From contig NZ_JAOQJS010000003.1 in NCBI RefSeq assembly GCF_025567345.1, positions 124,001-188,000 of the forward strand: a stretch of 64,000 nt of DNA. Reading direction: 5' to 3'. Origin of the DNA: Coprococcus ammoniilyticus. GTDB lineage: Bacteria; Bacillota; Clostridia; Lachnospirales; Lachnospiraceae. The notes beneath the pieces were generated by a model. The model saw only the letters and a program-made list of their open reading frames with translations. It ran no database searches and was not told the origin of the DNA. Both the position numbers and the translations under genes were made by a program. Below, in pieces: positions 26,378 to 34,870 of the stretch; the first letter of the stretch is position 1; each line of letters starts with the position of its first letter.

Positions 26378-26752
26378 CTACTCTATTTCTCCAAATTGCA
26401 CTATCCTAGCCTGATTCAAATTAAACTCCACCAGATTATATTCTGGATAATGCGTTCCTGCTATTCGATACGTGTCATTTTCATTCCACTCACAAACTCT
26501 CCAGATTATCCTCAGCATTTGAATACTGCAAATTTTAAAATCCCAGTCTTTAGGATTATATTTAGGCACACGAAAACACTCCGCTTCTTTTCGGCTGACA
26601 GACTGAACTGCTAAAGTTCTTTTCTCCGGATTAAATAAGAAGCGAATATACCTCGGATCACCCAATTCTTTTATCGTTGATCGAAATATTCGTATTATTC
26701 CTTTTTTTTGGCACAGAGATACCCCTGTGATATTTACTGTGATTTTCGGCAT
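26378..26752 (-). CDS. Single-domain protein related to the recombinase C-terminus
   Basis: The start at 26752 (MPKITVNITG) follows GGAGG by seven bases. The 124-aa protein aligns by eye with parts of the 240-aa upstream protein and of the recombinase tail: an RYIRFLFNPEKRTLAVQ segment matches VYIQILVNQDNKRMVV, and RIIWRVCEWNENDTYRIAGTH matches MMYDMMGWNTDCRYKILGHK. It seems to be the minimal form of this domain. Function unknown; it may bind the recombinase or its DNA. Confidence 0.65.
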   Translation of the reverse strand: MPKITVNITGVSLCQKKGIIRIFRSTIKELGDPRYIRFLFNPEKRTLAVQSVSRKEAECFRVPKYNPKDWDFKICSIQMLRIIWRVCEWNENDTYRIAGTHYPEYNLVEFNLNQARIVQFGEIE

Positions 26753-26790
26753 CTGCACTCCTCCCTTCCAAATGAGCGCACTTTCTCCTA

Positions 26791-27513
26791 TCACCTTGTT
26801 GCTGAAAATTCTATATAGCCGTCTGTTAAATTAGTTTCCAGTGCCTTTTTATGTTCTTCTACTGATAAGCCAAAAGAATCCTTCCAATCTTTAGGATAAA
26901 ATGGTATTCTGTTCAACTTTCTCGCCACTTTTGCTGCTATCTCTTCCTGATTCTGCTCCGGTGTCTGATCTGTTTCTGCAGTAACTAATTCTTCATTTTT
27001 CTCCAACGAATCCGGATTCGCTTTTTTCTTTCTTTTTGTATCCATGAATATCTCTGTTTCCAACAGATCAAAAATATACATAGTTTCATCTTCATGTGTT
27101 ATTTTATGCCCCAAAATCTTATATCGGCAGTCTGTATTCCACCCCATCATGTCATACATCATTGCTGAAAATAATTTATTTGACATTTTTCTACTTTTTC
27201 TCTTATCAGGTTTTTCAATACACCATCTCAAAGCATCTTTGTCGTTTTCTTCGCATTTCCGCACTACCATTCGCTTATTATCCTGGTTAACAAGAATCTG
27301 TATGTAAACTGCATCCTCTAAACCGGCAATGCAGGCAGTATTAAATGTCACACTATCTCTCCGGATTACAACGGCTGGCTCCCGTAAATGTGCAAAAAGT
27401 TCCCTTCTTACAACCTGGTAACCATCATAACTAAAATCTTGTGCCAGTTCCAGTGCTTTCTGATCTATATTTTCTGTGTTCTCAATAGTCTGATTTATCA
27501 TCATTTCACTCAT
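26791..27513 (-). CDS. Recombinase-associated protein sharing the recombinase C-terminal domain
   Basis: The ATG at 27513 overlaps the recombinase TGA (ATGA), and AGGTG lies about seven bases upstream, so the genes are coupled. The 240-aa product repeats the domain found in the recombinase tail: VTFNTACIAGLEDAVYIQIL against ITFNTACLKKFEDVEYVEIL, GWNTDCRYKILG against DWNNECKYRFRG, and a second block FYPKDWKDSFG against LFPKQWQNHFG near the C-terminus. It is not a recombinase itself. A directionality factor or accessory subunit is a reasonable guess. Confidence 0.7.
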   Translation of the reverse strand: MSEMMINQTIENTENIDQKALELAQDFSYDGYQVVRRELFAHLREPAVVIRRDSVTFNTACIAGLEDAVYIQILVNQDNKRMVVRKCEENDKDALRWCIEKPDKRKSRKMSNKLFSAMMYDMMGWNTDCRYKILGHKITHEDETMYIFDLLETEIFMDTKRKKKANPDSLEKNEELVTAETDQTPEQNQEEIAAKVARKLNRIPFYPKDWKDSFGLSVEEHKKALETNLTDGYIEFSATR

Positions 27514-29411
27514 ACTGCACACCTCATCTTTTCTATCATGTTCTGTGCTTCTTCATTCAGCTTATCCAATAAATTTTCTGATATAGGTTCCAAACCTTCT
27601 ACTATTTTAGCTGGACGCAGCACATCCCAATTTCCATAATACTTAACTCTATGTAAAAGAAGAACATCTTCTGAACTATCGCCAAAATGATTCTGCCACT
27701 GCTTCGGGAAAAGTGTTCTGACAATCTTCTTTGTTTTATTTTTAGATGTATCTACGGTATTCTCTTCCGTTTCAGTCGTATCTGTATCAGGTAAATCCTC
27801 TTGAATTATCTCATGTTTAATCACTTCTGGTTCTTCCAAGTCAAACAATAAGATCTGTTCGTTATCTTCCTTTGAATATTGACCTCTAAAACGATATTTA
27901 CACTCATTATTCCAGTCCATTAATTCAAATAGTGGTTCTGAGAATCCCCGGCAGCTTTTAGGCAGGACTACCCATTTACCATTTCGTATCGTTCCCCATT
28001 TTACGGCATTGATGTTATCTTTATCGCAGGGTCTTACAGCGATACATCTTTCTATTGAATTAAAAAGAATTTCTACATATTCCACATCTTCAAATTTCTT
28101 TAAACAGGCAGTGTTAAAGGTAATACGTCCTTCTGAAATTGTCATGGCTGGATTCAACCTTGTAGAAAAGAACTGTGCCCGAACAATCTCGTATCCAGAT
28201 AAATCAAATCCTCCGTCTTTCTTTTCTTCTTTTGATTCTTCAATATCTTGTATACTATTCTGATCAGAATACACGCTCTGACTTGCTTTTTTATAATCTT
28301 CTACTGTAAATCCTGTCCAAGACCGATTAACCGACACAAAACCTTTTAGCGCTCCACCATCTACTACCTTGAGATTAGGAAATGGAAAGCCTTTTTTCAC
28401 ATACTTTGTCACTGTCAACATCTTCTGTGCCGCATTATAAATATCCCTGTCAACAATAGCCTCATGGTGATCTGTTTGTCGGTACTGGTTCCGATCATGA
28501 CGATTCTTTTTTGATTTATGATCAAGATAATTAGGCGTAAATGTCTTTCTGGAAAGTACATCTCCACAATATCTCTCATTTCTCAATAAACTTCCTACAG
28601 TACCACTTGACCATTTGGTATTTCCAAGTTTCGTTTTCCGTTTTAATTGCATCAGTATTTCTGCAATTTCCGCAGTTGGAAAACCGTTAAGAAACAAATA
28701 GTAGCATAAACGCACTGTTTCTGCTTCTTCTTTATTAATTACCAGATTACCATCTTCGTCTACATCATATCCCAATAATTTGGGTGTAAGAAATATCCCT
28801 CTTGAAAAACGCTGCTCTATGGAAATATTCATAATCTCACTCTTCGTATGAGACTCTTCCTGTGCAGCTGCGGATAATACTGCCAGCATCATTTCACTGG
28901 TATTATCCAATGTGTAAATATGTTCTGTTTCAAAAAACACACCCACTTTTGGTCGCATATTTCCAAGTTCACGAACCTTTGCAATACAATCCACTATATT
29001 TCTGGCAAATCTGGAGACACTTTTGGTAACAATCAGATCTATTTTTCCAGCTTTACAATCTTCTATCATCCGATTGAACTCGTCTCTATGCTGTAAAGAT
29101 GTACCGGATATTCCTTCATCAGCATAAATTCCTACTAGCTCCCATCCTTGATGTTCTTTAATCATATCTTCATAATGATTCTTCTGCAACTCATAAGAAG
29201 AAGTCTGATTAACATCATCAGTAGAAACACGGCAATAGGCACAAACCCTTTTCTCTGCTGTATCCTCAAACAACTTTTCTCTTGGTTTTGCCGGAATGAA
29301 TTCCAATTCATTTCGGTCAACACCCTTATATCTTTCACGAATCTTATTCTTTTGTTCTTCCTGTTTCTTTATTTCTTTTTCATATCCGCTCACCTGATGC
29401 ATCACTCCCAT
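27510..29411 (-). CDS. Large serine recombinase with an atypical C-terminal domain
   Basis: The 633-aa protein has a resolvase catalytic domain (~50-200) with YCRVSTDD (nucleophile Ser), SRFARN, and a recombinase domain (~210-340). There is no CxxC zinc ribbon. Instead, residues ~380-630 carry a domain repeated in the two downstream genes (ITFNTACLKKFEDVEYV; MDWNNECKYRFRGQY). It should integrate and excise the surrounding element by Ser-mediated strand exchange. The 5' end overlaps the ATPase gene by 32 bases. Confidence 0.88.
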   Translation of the reverse strand: MGVMHQVSGYEKEIKKQEEQKNKIRERYKGVDRNELEFIPAKPREKLFEDTAEKRVCAYCRVSTDDVNQTSSYELQKNHYEDMIKEHQGWELVGIYADEGISGTSLQHRDEFNRMIEDCKAGKIDLIVTKSVSRFARNIVDCIAKVRELGNMRPKVGVFFETEHIYTLDNTSEMMLAVLSAAAQEESHTKSEIMNISIEQRFSRGIFLTPKLLGYDVDEDGNLVINKEEAETVRLCYYLFLNGFPTAEIAEILMQLKRKTKLGNTKWSSGTVGSLLRNERYCGDVLSRKTFTPNYLDHKSKKNRHDRNQYRQTDHHEAIVDRDIYNAAQKMLTVTKYVKKGFPFPNLKVVDGGALKGFVSVNRSWTGFTVEDYKKASQSVYSDQNSIQDIEESKEEKKDGGFDLSGYEIVRAQFFSTRLNPAMTISEGRITFNTACLKKFEDVEYVEILFNSIERCIAVRPCDKDNINAVKWGTIRNGKWVVLPKSCRGFSEPLFELMDWNNECKYRFRGQYSKEDNEQILLFDLEEPEVIKHEIIQEDLPDTDTTETEENTVDTSKNKTKKIVRTLFPKQWQNHFGDSSEDVLLLHRVKYYGNWDVLRPAKIVEGLEPISENLLDKLNEEAQNMIEKMRCAV

Positions 29412-30384
29412 TTAACTGCCAATACCATTTATCTCCCGATTTATAGGATATAATCCCCATATCTTTTTTTGCTTGCTCCACAGTACGTTTACCAATACCA
29501 CTTGCACGCATTTTATCAAATATATCTGCACATGCCATATCTGTTCCACTTAACAGTAATTGCAGATAATCCTTTGCTTTGTCCAGTTTACTATCTGTTT
29601 TTGATTTATGAGACAAAAGATCTTCTACCTTATATTCCTCCTGCCCTATCCACCGAAATCCAGAATTCGGATGTAGTTCAAATACATATGCCTTTCCTTC
29701 TGGTGCCAGATTATTTTTTATCTGAAGCATTACACGATAATGCGGAATATTTCTATCCCTTCCTACTAATAAAATACTCCTTGCTACTGCAGCTATGTCT
29801 ATACTTCCAAGTCCTCGATATATGCCTTTTGTCCGATTGCTTTTATTCATGTGTCCAATCAGCACAACTGCACATCCAGTCCGTTCTGCAACTTTTGCAA
29901 GATTTGTAAGAACAGAACGCACCGAATTTGTACGTTGCATTTCACTATCCATTCTCAAGTAGGCTTGAAGTGGATCAATAACCAACAATTTCGCCTGTGT
30001 ACCTTCAATCGCTTGTGCCAATCTTGTGTCATTTAGTAATATTGGTTCTTCATCCGGCTGTTCCAAAAATGCAATTCTACTACAATCTGCACCTGCCGCT
30101 TCCAATCGTGGCTTGATTGTATCTTCAATTCCATCTTCTGCCGCCTGATAAATTACGTTTCCCGGTATTTTATCTCCGCTTCCATCTGGCATAGCTTTTC
30201 CAGTTGTAATAAGTGCCGCAAGCTGCATCATCATGGTCGATTTGCCTTCTCCTGGATCTCCTTGCAATATCGTTATCTTTCCATAGGGAATATACGGATA
30301 CCATAACCAATCAACTTCTTTTGATGACACTGCATTATAATATGTAATTCTATAATCATTTTGTTCCTTTGCATTTTGAGCCAT
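29380..30384 (-). CDS. RepA-like AAA ATPase (AAA_25)
   Basis: The 334-aa product has Walker A GDPGEGKST (~residue 41), Walker B LLVIDPLQAYL (~135) and VVLIGHMNK, the RecA/KaiC-type fold of plasmid RepA hexameric helicases. A small winged-helix tail (~265-325, DIFDKMRASGIGKRTVEQAKK) completes the usual layout. It probably supports replication or processing of the excised element. It begins right after the XRE stop and overlaps the recombinase gene. Confidence 0.88.
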   Translation of the reverse strand: MAQNAKEQNDYRITYYNAVSSKEVDWLWYPYIPYGKITILQGDPGEGKSTMMMQLAALITTGKAMPDGSGDKIPGNVIYQAAEDGIEDTIKPRLEAAGADCSRIAFLEQPDEEPILLNDTRLAQAIEGTQAKLLVIDPLQAYLRMDSEMQRTNSVRSVLTNLAKVAERTGCAVVLIGHMNKSNRTKGIYRGLGSIDIAAVARSILLVGRDRNIPHYRVMLQIKNNLAPEGKAYVFELHPNSGFRWIGQEEYKVEDLLSHKSKTDSKLDKAKDYLQLLLSGTDMACADIFDKMRASGIGKRTVEQAKKDMGIISYKSGDKWYWQLNGSDASGERI

Positions 30385-30699
30385 CTATAACCCTTCCAGC
30401 TTTTTATTTTTCTCCGTCATGTCTGCAACCAGTTCTGTAATTGTTTGTATTTCTTTTGGTGTAAGACCAGATACGTCAACCGTTCTTTTACTTTCACACC
30501 CCAGCAGATAGTCGGTACTCACTCTATAAATTGTAGCTAATCTGACCAAAATTTCATAAGAAGGCTGTCTGACATCATTTTCATAGGAACACATTGTATT
30601 TTTATTTACTCCAACCAAGCTTGCTACCTGATCCTGCCGCAAGCGATTGTTTTGTCTTAATTGCTTTAATCTATTTCCTAATGATTCCATCATGTGCAT
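30385..30699 (-). CDS. XRE-family repressor of the recombinase element
   Basis: The 104-aa protein has a Cro/C1 HTH at residues ~8-65 (QDQVASLVGVNKNTMCSYE; STDYLLGC) and a short helical tail (ELVADMTEKNKKLEGL) likely for dimerisation. It is first in the operon with the ATPase and recombinase genes. Two symmetric 17-bp sites lie upstream of its promoter, so it probably represses its own operon and keeps the element quiescent. Confidence 0.85.
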   Translation of the reverse strand: MHMMESLGNRLKQLRQNNRLRQDQVASLVGVNKNTMCSYENDVRQPSYEILVRLATIYRVSTDYLLGCESKRTVDVSGLTPKEIQTITELVADMTEKNKKLEGL

Positions 30700-30730
30700 C
30701 TTACCTTTCTATGCACTATGAAAATTTTTG

Positions 30731-30760
30731 ATTTTACAGTATTTTAGTATATTCTATCAA
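30731..30760 (-). promoter_or_regulatory. Promoter of the XRE-ATPase-recombinase operon
   Basis: On the minus strand TTGATA (30760-30755) and TAAAAT (30736-30731) are 18 bases apart, 32 bases before the XRE start codon. Confidence 0.55.
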
Positions 30761-30766
30761 TTTATA

Positions 30767-30804
30767 GTTCTCGTTTGGGGAACTGTGGTTCCTCTTTCGA
30801 GAAC
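30767..30804. promoter_or_regulatory. Twin 17-bp operators
   Basis: GTTCTCGTTTGGGGAAC (30767-30783) and GTTCCTCTTTCGAGAAC (30788-30804) are both GTTC-N9-GAAC, and the two together are also symmetric about their midpoint. Centres are 21 bp apart, two helical turns, placing two dimers on the same DNA face just upstream of the -35 box. This is a likely operator for the adjacent XRE protein. Confidence 0.6.
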
Positions 30805-30892
30805 CAGACTAATTTCCACTTAACAATGCTTTATAATATTTTTAATCCATAAATACTGCTTTCTCTTTTTATGTTTCCAATTATATATTATC

Positions 30893-30910
30893 TAGTGAAT
30901 TTATTCACTA
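30893..30910. promoter_or_regulatory. 18-bp perfect palindrome upstream of the small HTH gene
   Basis: TAGTGAATTTATTCACTA lies 67 bases before the GTG start of the plus-strand HTH gene and just upstream of a TATAAT at about 30932-30937. It is a plausible operator, distinct from the GTTC/GAAC pair. Confidence 0.4.
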
Positions 30911-30976
30911 TATTTTTGCATTTTCCCCTACTTATAATTAAACAATCAGGAAATAAATTAGAAGGGCGGGGACAAT

Positions 30977-31189
30977 GTGATTGATTATAGTCCGTTATGG
31001 ATTACAATGGAAAAACGAAATATATCTCAATATTATCTCGTCAACAATGGCATCGACTACCGAACTATGCAGCAACTCCGGAATAACCAGAATATTACCG
31101 CATCAACCATCGAAAAACTTTGCCGGATCTTATCTTGTACCCCAAATGACATTTTAACTTTTACAGATGATGATATACATGATAAATAA
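30977..31189 (+). CDS. Small XRE/YozG-like HTH regulator
   Basis: The GTG start (MIDYSPLW) follows a GGGCGGGG-type site. The 70-aa protein is a single HTH: TMEKRNISQYYLVNNGID, LRNNQNITASTIEKLCRIL, CTPNDILTF. Such stand-alone domains often regulate adjacent mobile genes. A close paralogue is encoded at 36720-36926, with the same first eight residues and the same layout, including a hairpin terminator right after the stop. Confidence 0.82.
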   Translation: MIDYSPLWITMEKRNISQYYLVNNGIDYRTMQQLRNNQNITASTIEKLCRILSCTPNDILTFTDDDIHDK

Positions 31190-31216
31190 CTGTCGGAACC
31201 GATGCATCCGGCAGTT
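31188..31216 (+). terminator. Terminator of the small HTH gene
   Basis: AACTGTCGGA pairs with TCCGGCAGTT across a nine-base loop, followed by TTATTTTG. It begins at the stop codon. Confidence 0.7.
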
Positions 31217-31275
31217 TTATTTTGCAACATTGCGGTCTTGCGGTGTTGCGGTCTTGACGAAAAATAGTCCAAAAC

Positions 31276-31319
31276 ACAAAGAGCGTAGATGGAATTTTCA
31301 TATCCTCTACGCCCTTTGT
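31276..31319. terminator. Strong hairpin between convergent genes
   Basis: ACAAAGAGCGTAGATGGA and TCCTCTACGCCCTTTGT form a ~17-bp stem with few mismatches. T-rich sequence follows on the plus strand. It lies just after the stop of the minus-strand PIN gene, so it may end transcription from both sides. A short tandem repeat (TTGCGGTC/TTGCGGTG/TTGCGGTC) lies at 31230-31254. Confidence 0.6.
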
Positions 31320-31338
31320 TCTCTTTTTCAATTTTCTA

Positions 31339-33171
31339 TTATTCTGTGGTTATTACTTTTTCAATTTCTTTTGCAATATTCTCTTCATTTTTAATATCTT
31401 GTTCGATAAGTTCTGCGATATTTTCTAATGCTTTTGCAATATCTTCATAACAGTATTCTATACTGTCATTTATTCCGTTACTAGCACATCCATCTTCATC
31501 AAAATCAATATATCCTATCGTAAGACTTACACGTCCTTTTCCTAGTATTTCTCCATCGTTATCTTTTATTGACAACTCAATATCTTCTTGATCTCCAGCC
31601 GTCGCTATACCTGAAAACTCCCCAATATTAAACTGATACTTTTCTAAACCATTTTGTATTTCTATTGTATCTCCATATTTAAAATTATCTGGCAGACCTT
31701 TTTGTTCACTAAGTTTATACAATCTTTCATATGATTGATCCACCCAGCAAATAATTTCATCCTTTTCTTGAGCAGTTATAGCATTTAAATCAGCCGGGAC
31801 TGGAAATCCTGTAATATCTTTTAAATTTGATGTCAGTTGCTTCACAATCTCCTTTGATTCTGTATCTTTAATGACCGACAATAACTCATCATACATTGCT
31901 GCTATAGTATCATATTTTTGATATAATTCATTAATTCTTTCAAATTTCCCAATAATCTCATTCATAAATGATGAGTCTACTAAATCATCCTCTAAATAAT
32001 CGGCATACTTATCCAACGAATATAATCCTAAATCTTCTCTATCCTGATTTATTATATCCATTGCATCATAAAGCTCCTCATCTTCTCTCACTTCAAAACG
32101 TTCATATAATGTATCTCCATTTAAAATTACTTTAAATGGGATAATTCGTAGATTATTTTCTTTACGATTTAATTCAATTCTTATTCCAAATCTTGCCCGA
32201 TGTCTTTCAATATTTGTTCTTGCTTGTAAAAAATAAAAAGTTCTTGTTTCAGCATCCCATGCGGCATTATCATAATCCTCATAAGAACATTCTACCTCTA
32301 CATCCGCAGTGCATAATAATGTAGCCAACGCTATTTCATCTGTAATTTCATCAATAGTTCTTACATGAAAATTGATATTCTTAATAGAGGTGACCTCAAA
32401 ATCAGTATAATTAAATCCACTTTCTATGCCATCCTTGTCATATGACAAACCATGGACTTCAACGCACTCCTCGTTTTTTATAGCATCTCGAATTTCAAAA
32501 GTATAGTTTACAATCAAAGAATTAATTTCTTGAAGAACTGCCGTATATTCTTTTTCTTGACTATTCATTGTGTTATATAATTCGCCTAATGATGTAAAAA
32601 AAACATGATTTTCCGAACGACCGCAGGCTTTCTTGAATCCTTTATCATTGCTTATTATAGCAATTATTTTATCTTTTCCGAATCTTTCTCGAATCTGATT
32701 TGCAATAAACGCATCCGGAAATTCTTTTCTTTTTTTCTCATTATTTTCAAATGGGGGCTTAATCTCAAAGTAATCATCAACTATCTCTTTTAAATCTACT
32801 AATGACAAATCCATAATTTCAGGCTTTAAACTTTCCAAAAATTTATTCCAAACACCTAAACACTTTTCTTGATACTCTATCTTATTTAGAAACAATGCGT
32901 CAGGTTTTATTCCAACTTGTTCCAAAAGCCCTTCTGAAGCGATACTTAACGCTTTTTTTCGTAGTTCCCGAAATGCTGAGCATATACTATCACTTGATTT
33001 TATAACATGCTTTTCAACTTCTTTGATAACAATATTGCTCAATACAATTTTTATCTTACCAGCTTCAACATAATTAACAAGCAAGCCTAATGTACTCTCT
33101 TTACTGAAGTCTAACTTATTAGCATCAAAAATATTCGTATCTAATGTAACATATAATGGATATTTAATCAT
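31339..33171 (-). CDS. PIN-domain protein (DUF4935-like) with long C-terminal region
   Basis: The N-terminal ~210 residues form a PIN ribonuclease domain: LDTNIF with Asp11, an acidic helix region, FPDAFIANQI with the second Asp, and ISNDKGFKKAC. This fits a metal-dependent RNase such as DUF4935 proteins. The remaining ~400 residues are acidic and unassigned, with a beta-rich part (~510-580: IEIQNGLEKYQFNIGEF). The protein is far longer than VapC-type toxins and has no adjacent antitoxin. It may be a defence effector carried with the ParMR genes. Confidence 0.75.
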   Translation of the reverse strand: MIKYPLYVTLDTNIFDANKLDFSKESTLGLLVNYVEAGKIKIVLSNIVIKEVEKHVIKSSDSICSAFRELRKKALSIASEGLLEQVGIKPDALFLNKIEYQEKCLGVWNKFLESLKPEIMDLSLVDLKEIVDDYFEIKPPFENNEKKRKEFPDAFIANQIRERFGKDKIIAIISNDKGFKKACGRSENHVFFTSLGELYNTMNSQEKEYTAVLQEINSLIVNYTFEIRDAIKNEECVEVHGLSYDKDGIESGFNYTDFEVTSIKNINFHVRTIDEITDEIALATLLCTADVEVECSYEDYDNAAWDAETRTFYFLQARTNIERHRARFGIRIELNRKENNLRIIPFKVILNGDTLYERFEVREDEELYDAMDIINQDREDLGLYSLDKYADYLEDDLVDSSFMNEIIGKFERINELYQKYDTIAAMYDELLSVIKDTESKEIVKQLTSNLKDITGFPVPADLNAITAQEKDEIICWVDQSYERLYKLSEQKGLPDNFKYGDTIEIQNGLEKYQFNIGEFSGIATAGDQEDIELSIKDNDGEILGKGRVSLTIGYIDFDEDGCASNGINDSIEYCYEDIAKALENIAELIEQDIKNEENIAKEIEKVITTE

Positions 33172-33260
33172 AATCCTTCCCCCATGATATTCGTTTTTTC
33201 ATTTCTACGCCGATTATAAAAAACAAAAAACTTTCTTTTCAGTTATATTAACACAAAAAA

Positions 33261-33293
33261 GCAGCACTGTATATTTTTTATATACAATACTGC
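33261..33293 (-). terminator. Terminator of the parMR operon
   Basis: GCAGCACTGTATA and TATACAATACTGC pair around a T-rich loop, and the minus-strand transcript continues into UUUUUU. It is 18 bases after the parR-like stop. Confidence 0.65.
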
Positions 33294-33310
33294 CATATTA
33301 AAAAACTATC

Positions 33311-33664
33311 CTATAAATTATTCTCAAACATCGACAGCCCCGCCATCAGCATCCCTTCATCCATATCCAGTCCATCGCTCTGTTCTTCTTCTATCACTTT
33401 CCCGGCATCTTCTTCAATAACTACACTCTTTTTTATCTGCTGTATAAAATCCGTATCCTGCAACAACTGCTGCTTTAATTCCTCTACACTGACATTTGCA
33501 TTATTATAGGAAGAAACAGGTGTATTTTCTTTATGCAGCCACGCATAAACCAGTTCTGTAATCAGTGCTGTTTTGCACCTTTTCTGTGATTTCAGATACC
33601 TTCCGATTTCTCTCTGCCGTTCATTATCTTCATTAAATATCAGTACAACCCGTATCTCTCCCAC
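33311..33664 (-). CDS. ParR-like partition adaptor
   Basis: The 117-aa product begins with a ribbon-helix-helix-like part (IRVVLIFNEDNERQREIGRY, then KTALITELVYAWL) and ends with an acidic, flexible tail (EEQSDGLDMDEGMLMAG). It lies three bases after a ParM-type actin gene, the standard place for the ParR adaptor that binds the centromere and the filament end. Sequence similarity to ParR is low as usual; context carries the call. Confidence 0.7.
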   Translation of the reverse strand: MGEIRVVLIFNEDNERQREIGRYLKSQKRCKTALITELVYAWLHKENTPVSSYNNANVSVEELKQQLLQDTDFIQQIKKSVVIEEDAGKVIEEEQSDGLDMDEGMLMAGLSMFENNL

Positions 33665-33667
33665 ACA

Positions 33668-34612
33668 TTACACCCCCTGTCTTTTCTGGATGTGTAATGC
33701 TGTCATTTTCTCATATCCTACCGCATTTGCCCGGATGTCCTCGATAAACTCTATATATTTAAAATCAGAAGATTTTTCAATCTGCTGTTTCAGAAGCAAG
33801 CTGCCTCCACCAAGAAATACTGCCGGATTAGTTCGGAAATCTGGTACATACGCATGGAGTTTATTGATAATCCTTTGCATCCAGTCTCCTGCCATTTTCT
33901 GAATCTCTCTTACCACCTCTTCATCCAGAATTGTTGCTTCCTGCATTAATACCTGCTCTACATCTGAGGATTCCAGATGAATACCGTAATTCTGCTGGAT
34001 GGAATTAGAAATTTCTGAACGGAGAATCGCCATTCCAGATCTGTCACTGACACGAACTGACAAATCCGGCTGTCCTTTTCTGATTACCAGTAAATCTACA
34101 GTTCCGTCTCCAATATCAATGCAGTTGACCGTCCGGTACTGACGAAACAGGCTTGCTTTATAGCACATGACTGCCGCAAAATTCTGCGGACTTACCAAAA
34201 CATCTTTCAGGTAACAATTTACCGGCTTTCCATTGAATCGAAAAGAAATCCCATGTTTTGAATGTTCCGTAAAATATTTTTTGAATCCCGGAGCCTGCTG
34301 TCCAAAGTCTGCAGGCGGCAATCCAACTCCCAGTACAATATCTTTGCCGGATAAAGTGATTCCTCTTTCCTTTGCTTCCAAAGCCAGTGAAAATAAGGTC
34401 AATATAAAGTAATCTTCATCCACTGTCTTATCTGCTTTGAATGGCATCCTTGTTTCTGATAACGTATAATACACACCGTTGTATTCCAGAATATCCTCAT
34501 TCATAAATCGTCCTGGTTCAGAAGTATATCTTACCAGACCACATGGAAAGTTTACATGTACCCCTTTCATATTTCCATTTCCATGATCGATTCCCATAAT
34601 AATTTCTGCCAT
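33668..34612 (-). CDS. ParM/StbA-like actin ATPase for DNA segregation
   Basis: The 314-aa protein has actin-fold ATP-binding motifs: phosphate 1 IMGIDHGNGNMKG (~6-18), phosphate 2 CIDIGDGTVDLLVI (~164-177), and the adenosine motif FLGGGSLLL (~272-280). It should polymerise into filaments that push sister copies apart. With the downstream ParR-like gene and upstream iterons it forms a type II partition locus. That is a plasmid feature here inside the chromosome, suggesting a circular or replicating stage. Confidence 0.88.
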   Translation of the reverse strand: MAEIIMGIDHGNGNMKGVHVNFPCGLVRYTSEPGRFMNEDILEYNGVYYTLSETRMPFKADKTVDEDYFILTLFSLALEAKERGITLSGKDIVLGVGLPPADFGQQAPGFKKYFTEHSKHGISFRFNGKPVNCYLKDVLVSPQNFAAVMCYKASLFRQYRTVNCIDIGDGTVDLLVIRKGQPDLSVRVSDRSGMAILRSEISNSIQQNYGIHLESSDVEQVLMQEATILDEEVVREIQKMAGDWMQRIINKLHAYVPDFRTNPAVFLGGGSLLLKQQIEKSSDFKYIEFIEDIRANAVGYEKMTALHIQKRQGV

Positions 34613-34718
34613 ATCCTATTCCATCCTTTCCTGATCATCTTATACTTAACTGTTACTTAACTTCAAACCGTTTTACTTTTTTCATATTTCTTATGACAGT
34701 TATGTATAAGTTTACTTG

Positions 34719-34859
34719 TACTTTTGTGTCTATTGTGTAAGTTATATGTTACTTTTGTATCTGTTATCATTATATATGTCACATTTGTATCTGTCAATAT
34801 ATTTTTCAAAACTTTTGTGGCACTTTCATTTAAAAATGTGATATACTTTTGCTATTGGA
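34719..34859. repeat. Iteron array, candidate parC centromere/operator
   Basis: TACTTTTGTGTCTATT (34719), TACTTTTGTATCTGTT (34750), CACATTTGTATCTGTC (34780), AACTTTTGTGGCACTT (34810) and TACTTTTGCTATTG (34844) recur at 31, 30, 30 and 34 bp. The ~30-bp period is about three helical turns, so the sites face the same side. The array sits between parM and a divergent HTH gene, where type II systems keep parC, which also represses the operon. Confidence 0.6.
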
Positions 34860-34870
34860 GGACTTTGCCT

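Noticed and set aside
31228..31256. Three TTGCGGT(C/G) tandem units considered as a CRISPR-like or regulatory repeat
   Set aside because: Units are 8 bp with no spacers and only three copies; recorded with the nearby hairpin but no function proposed.
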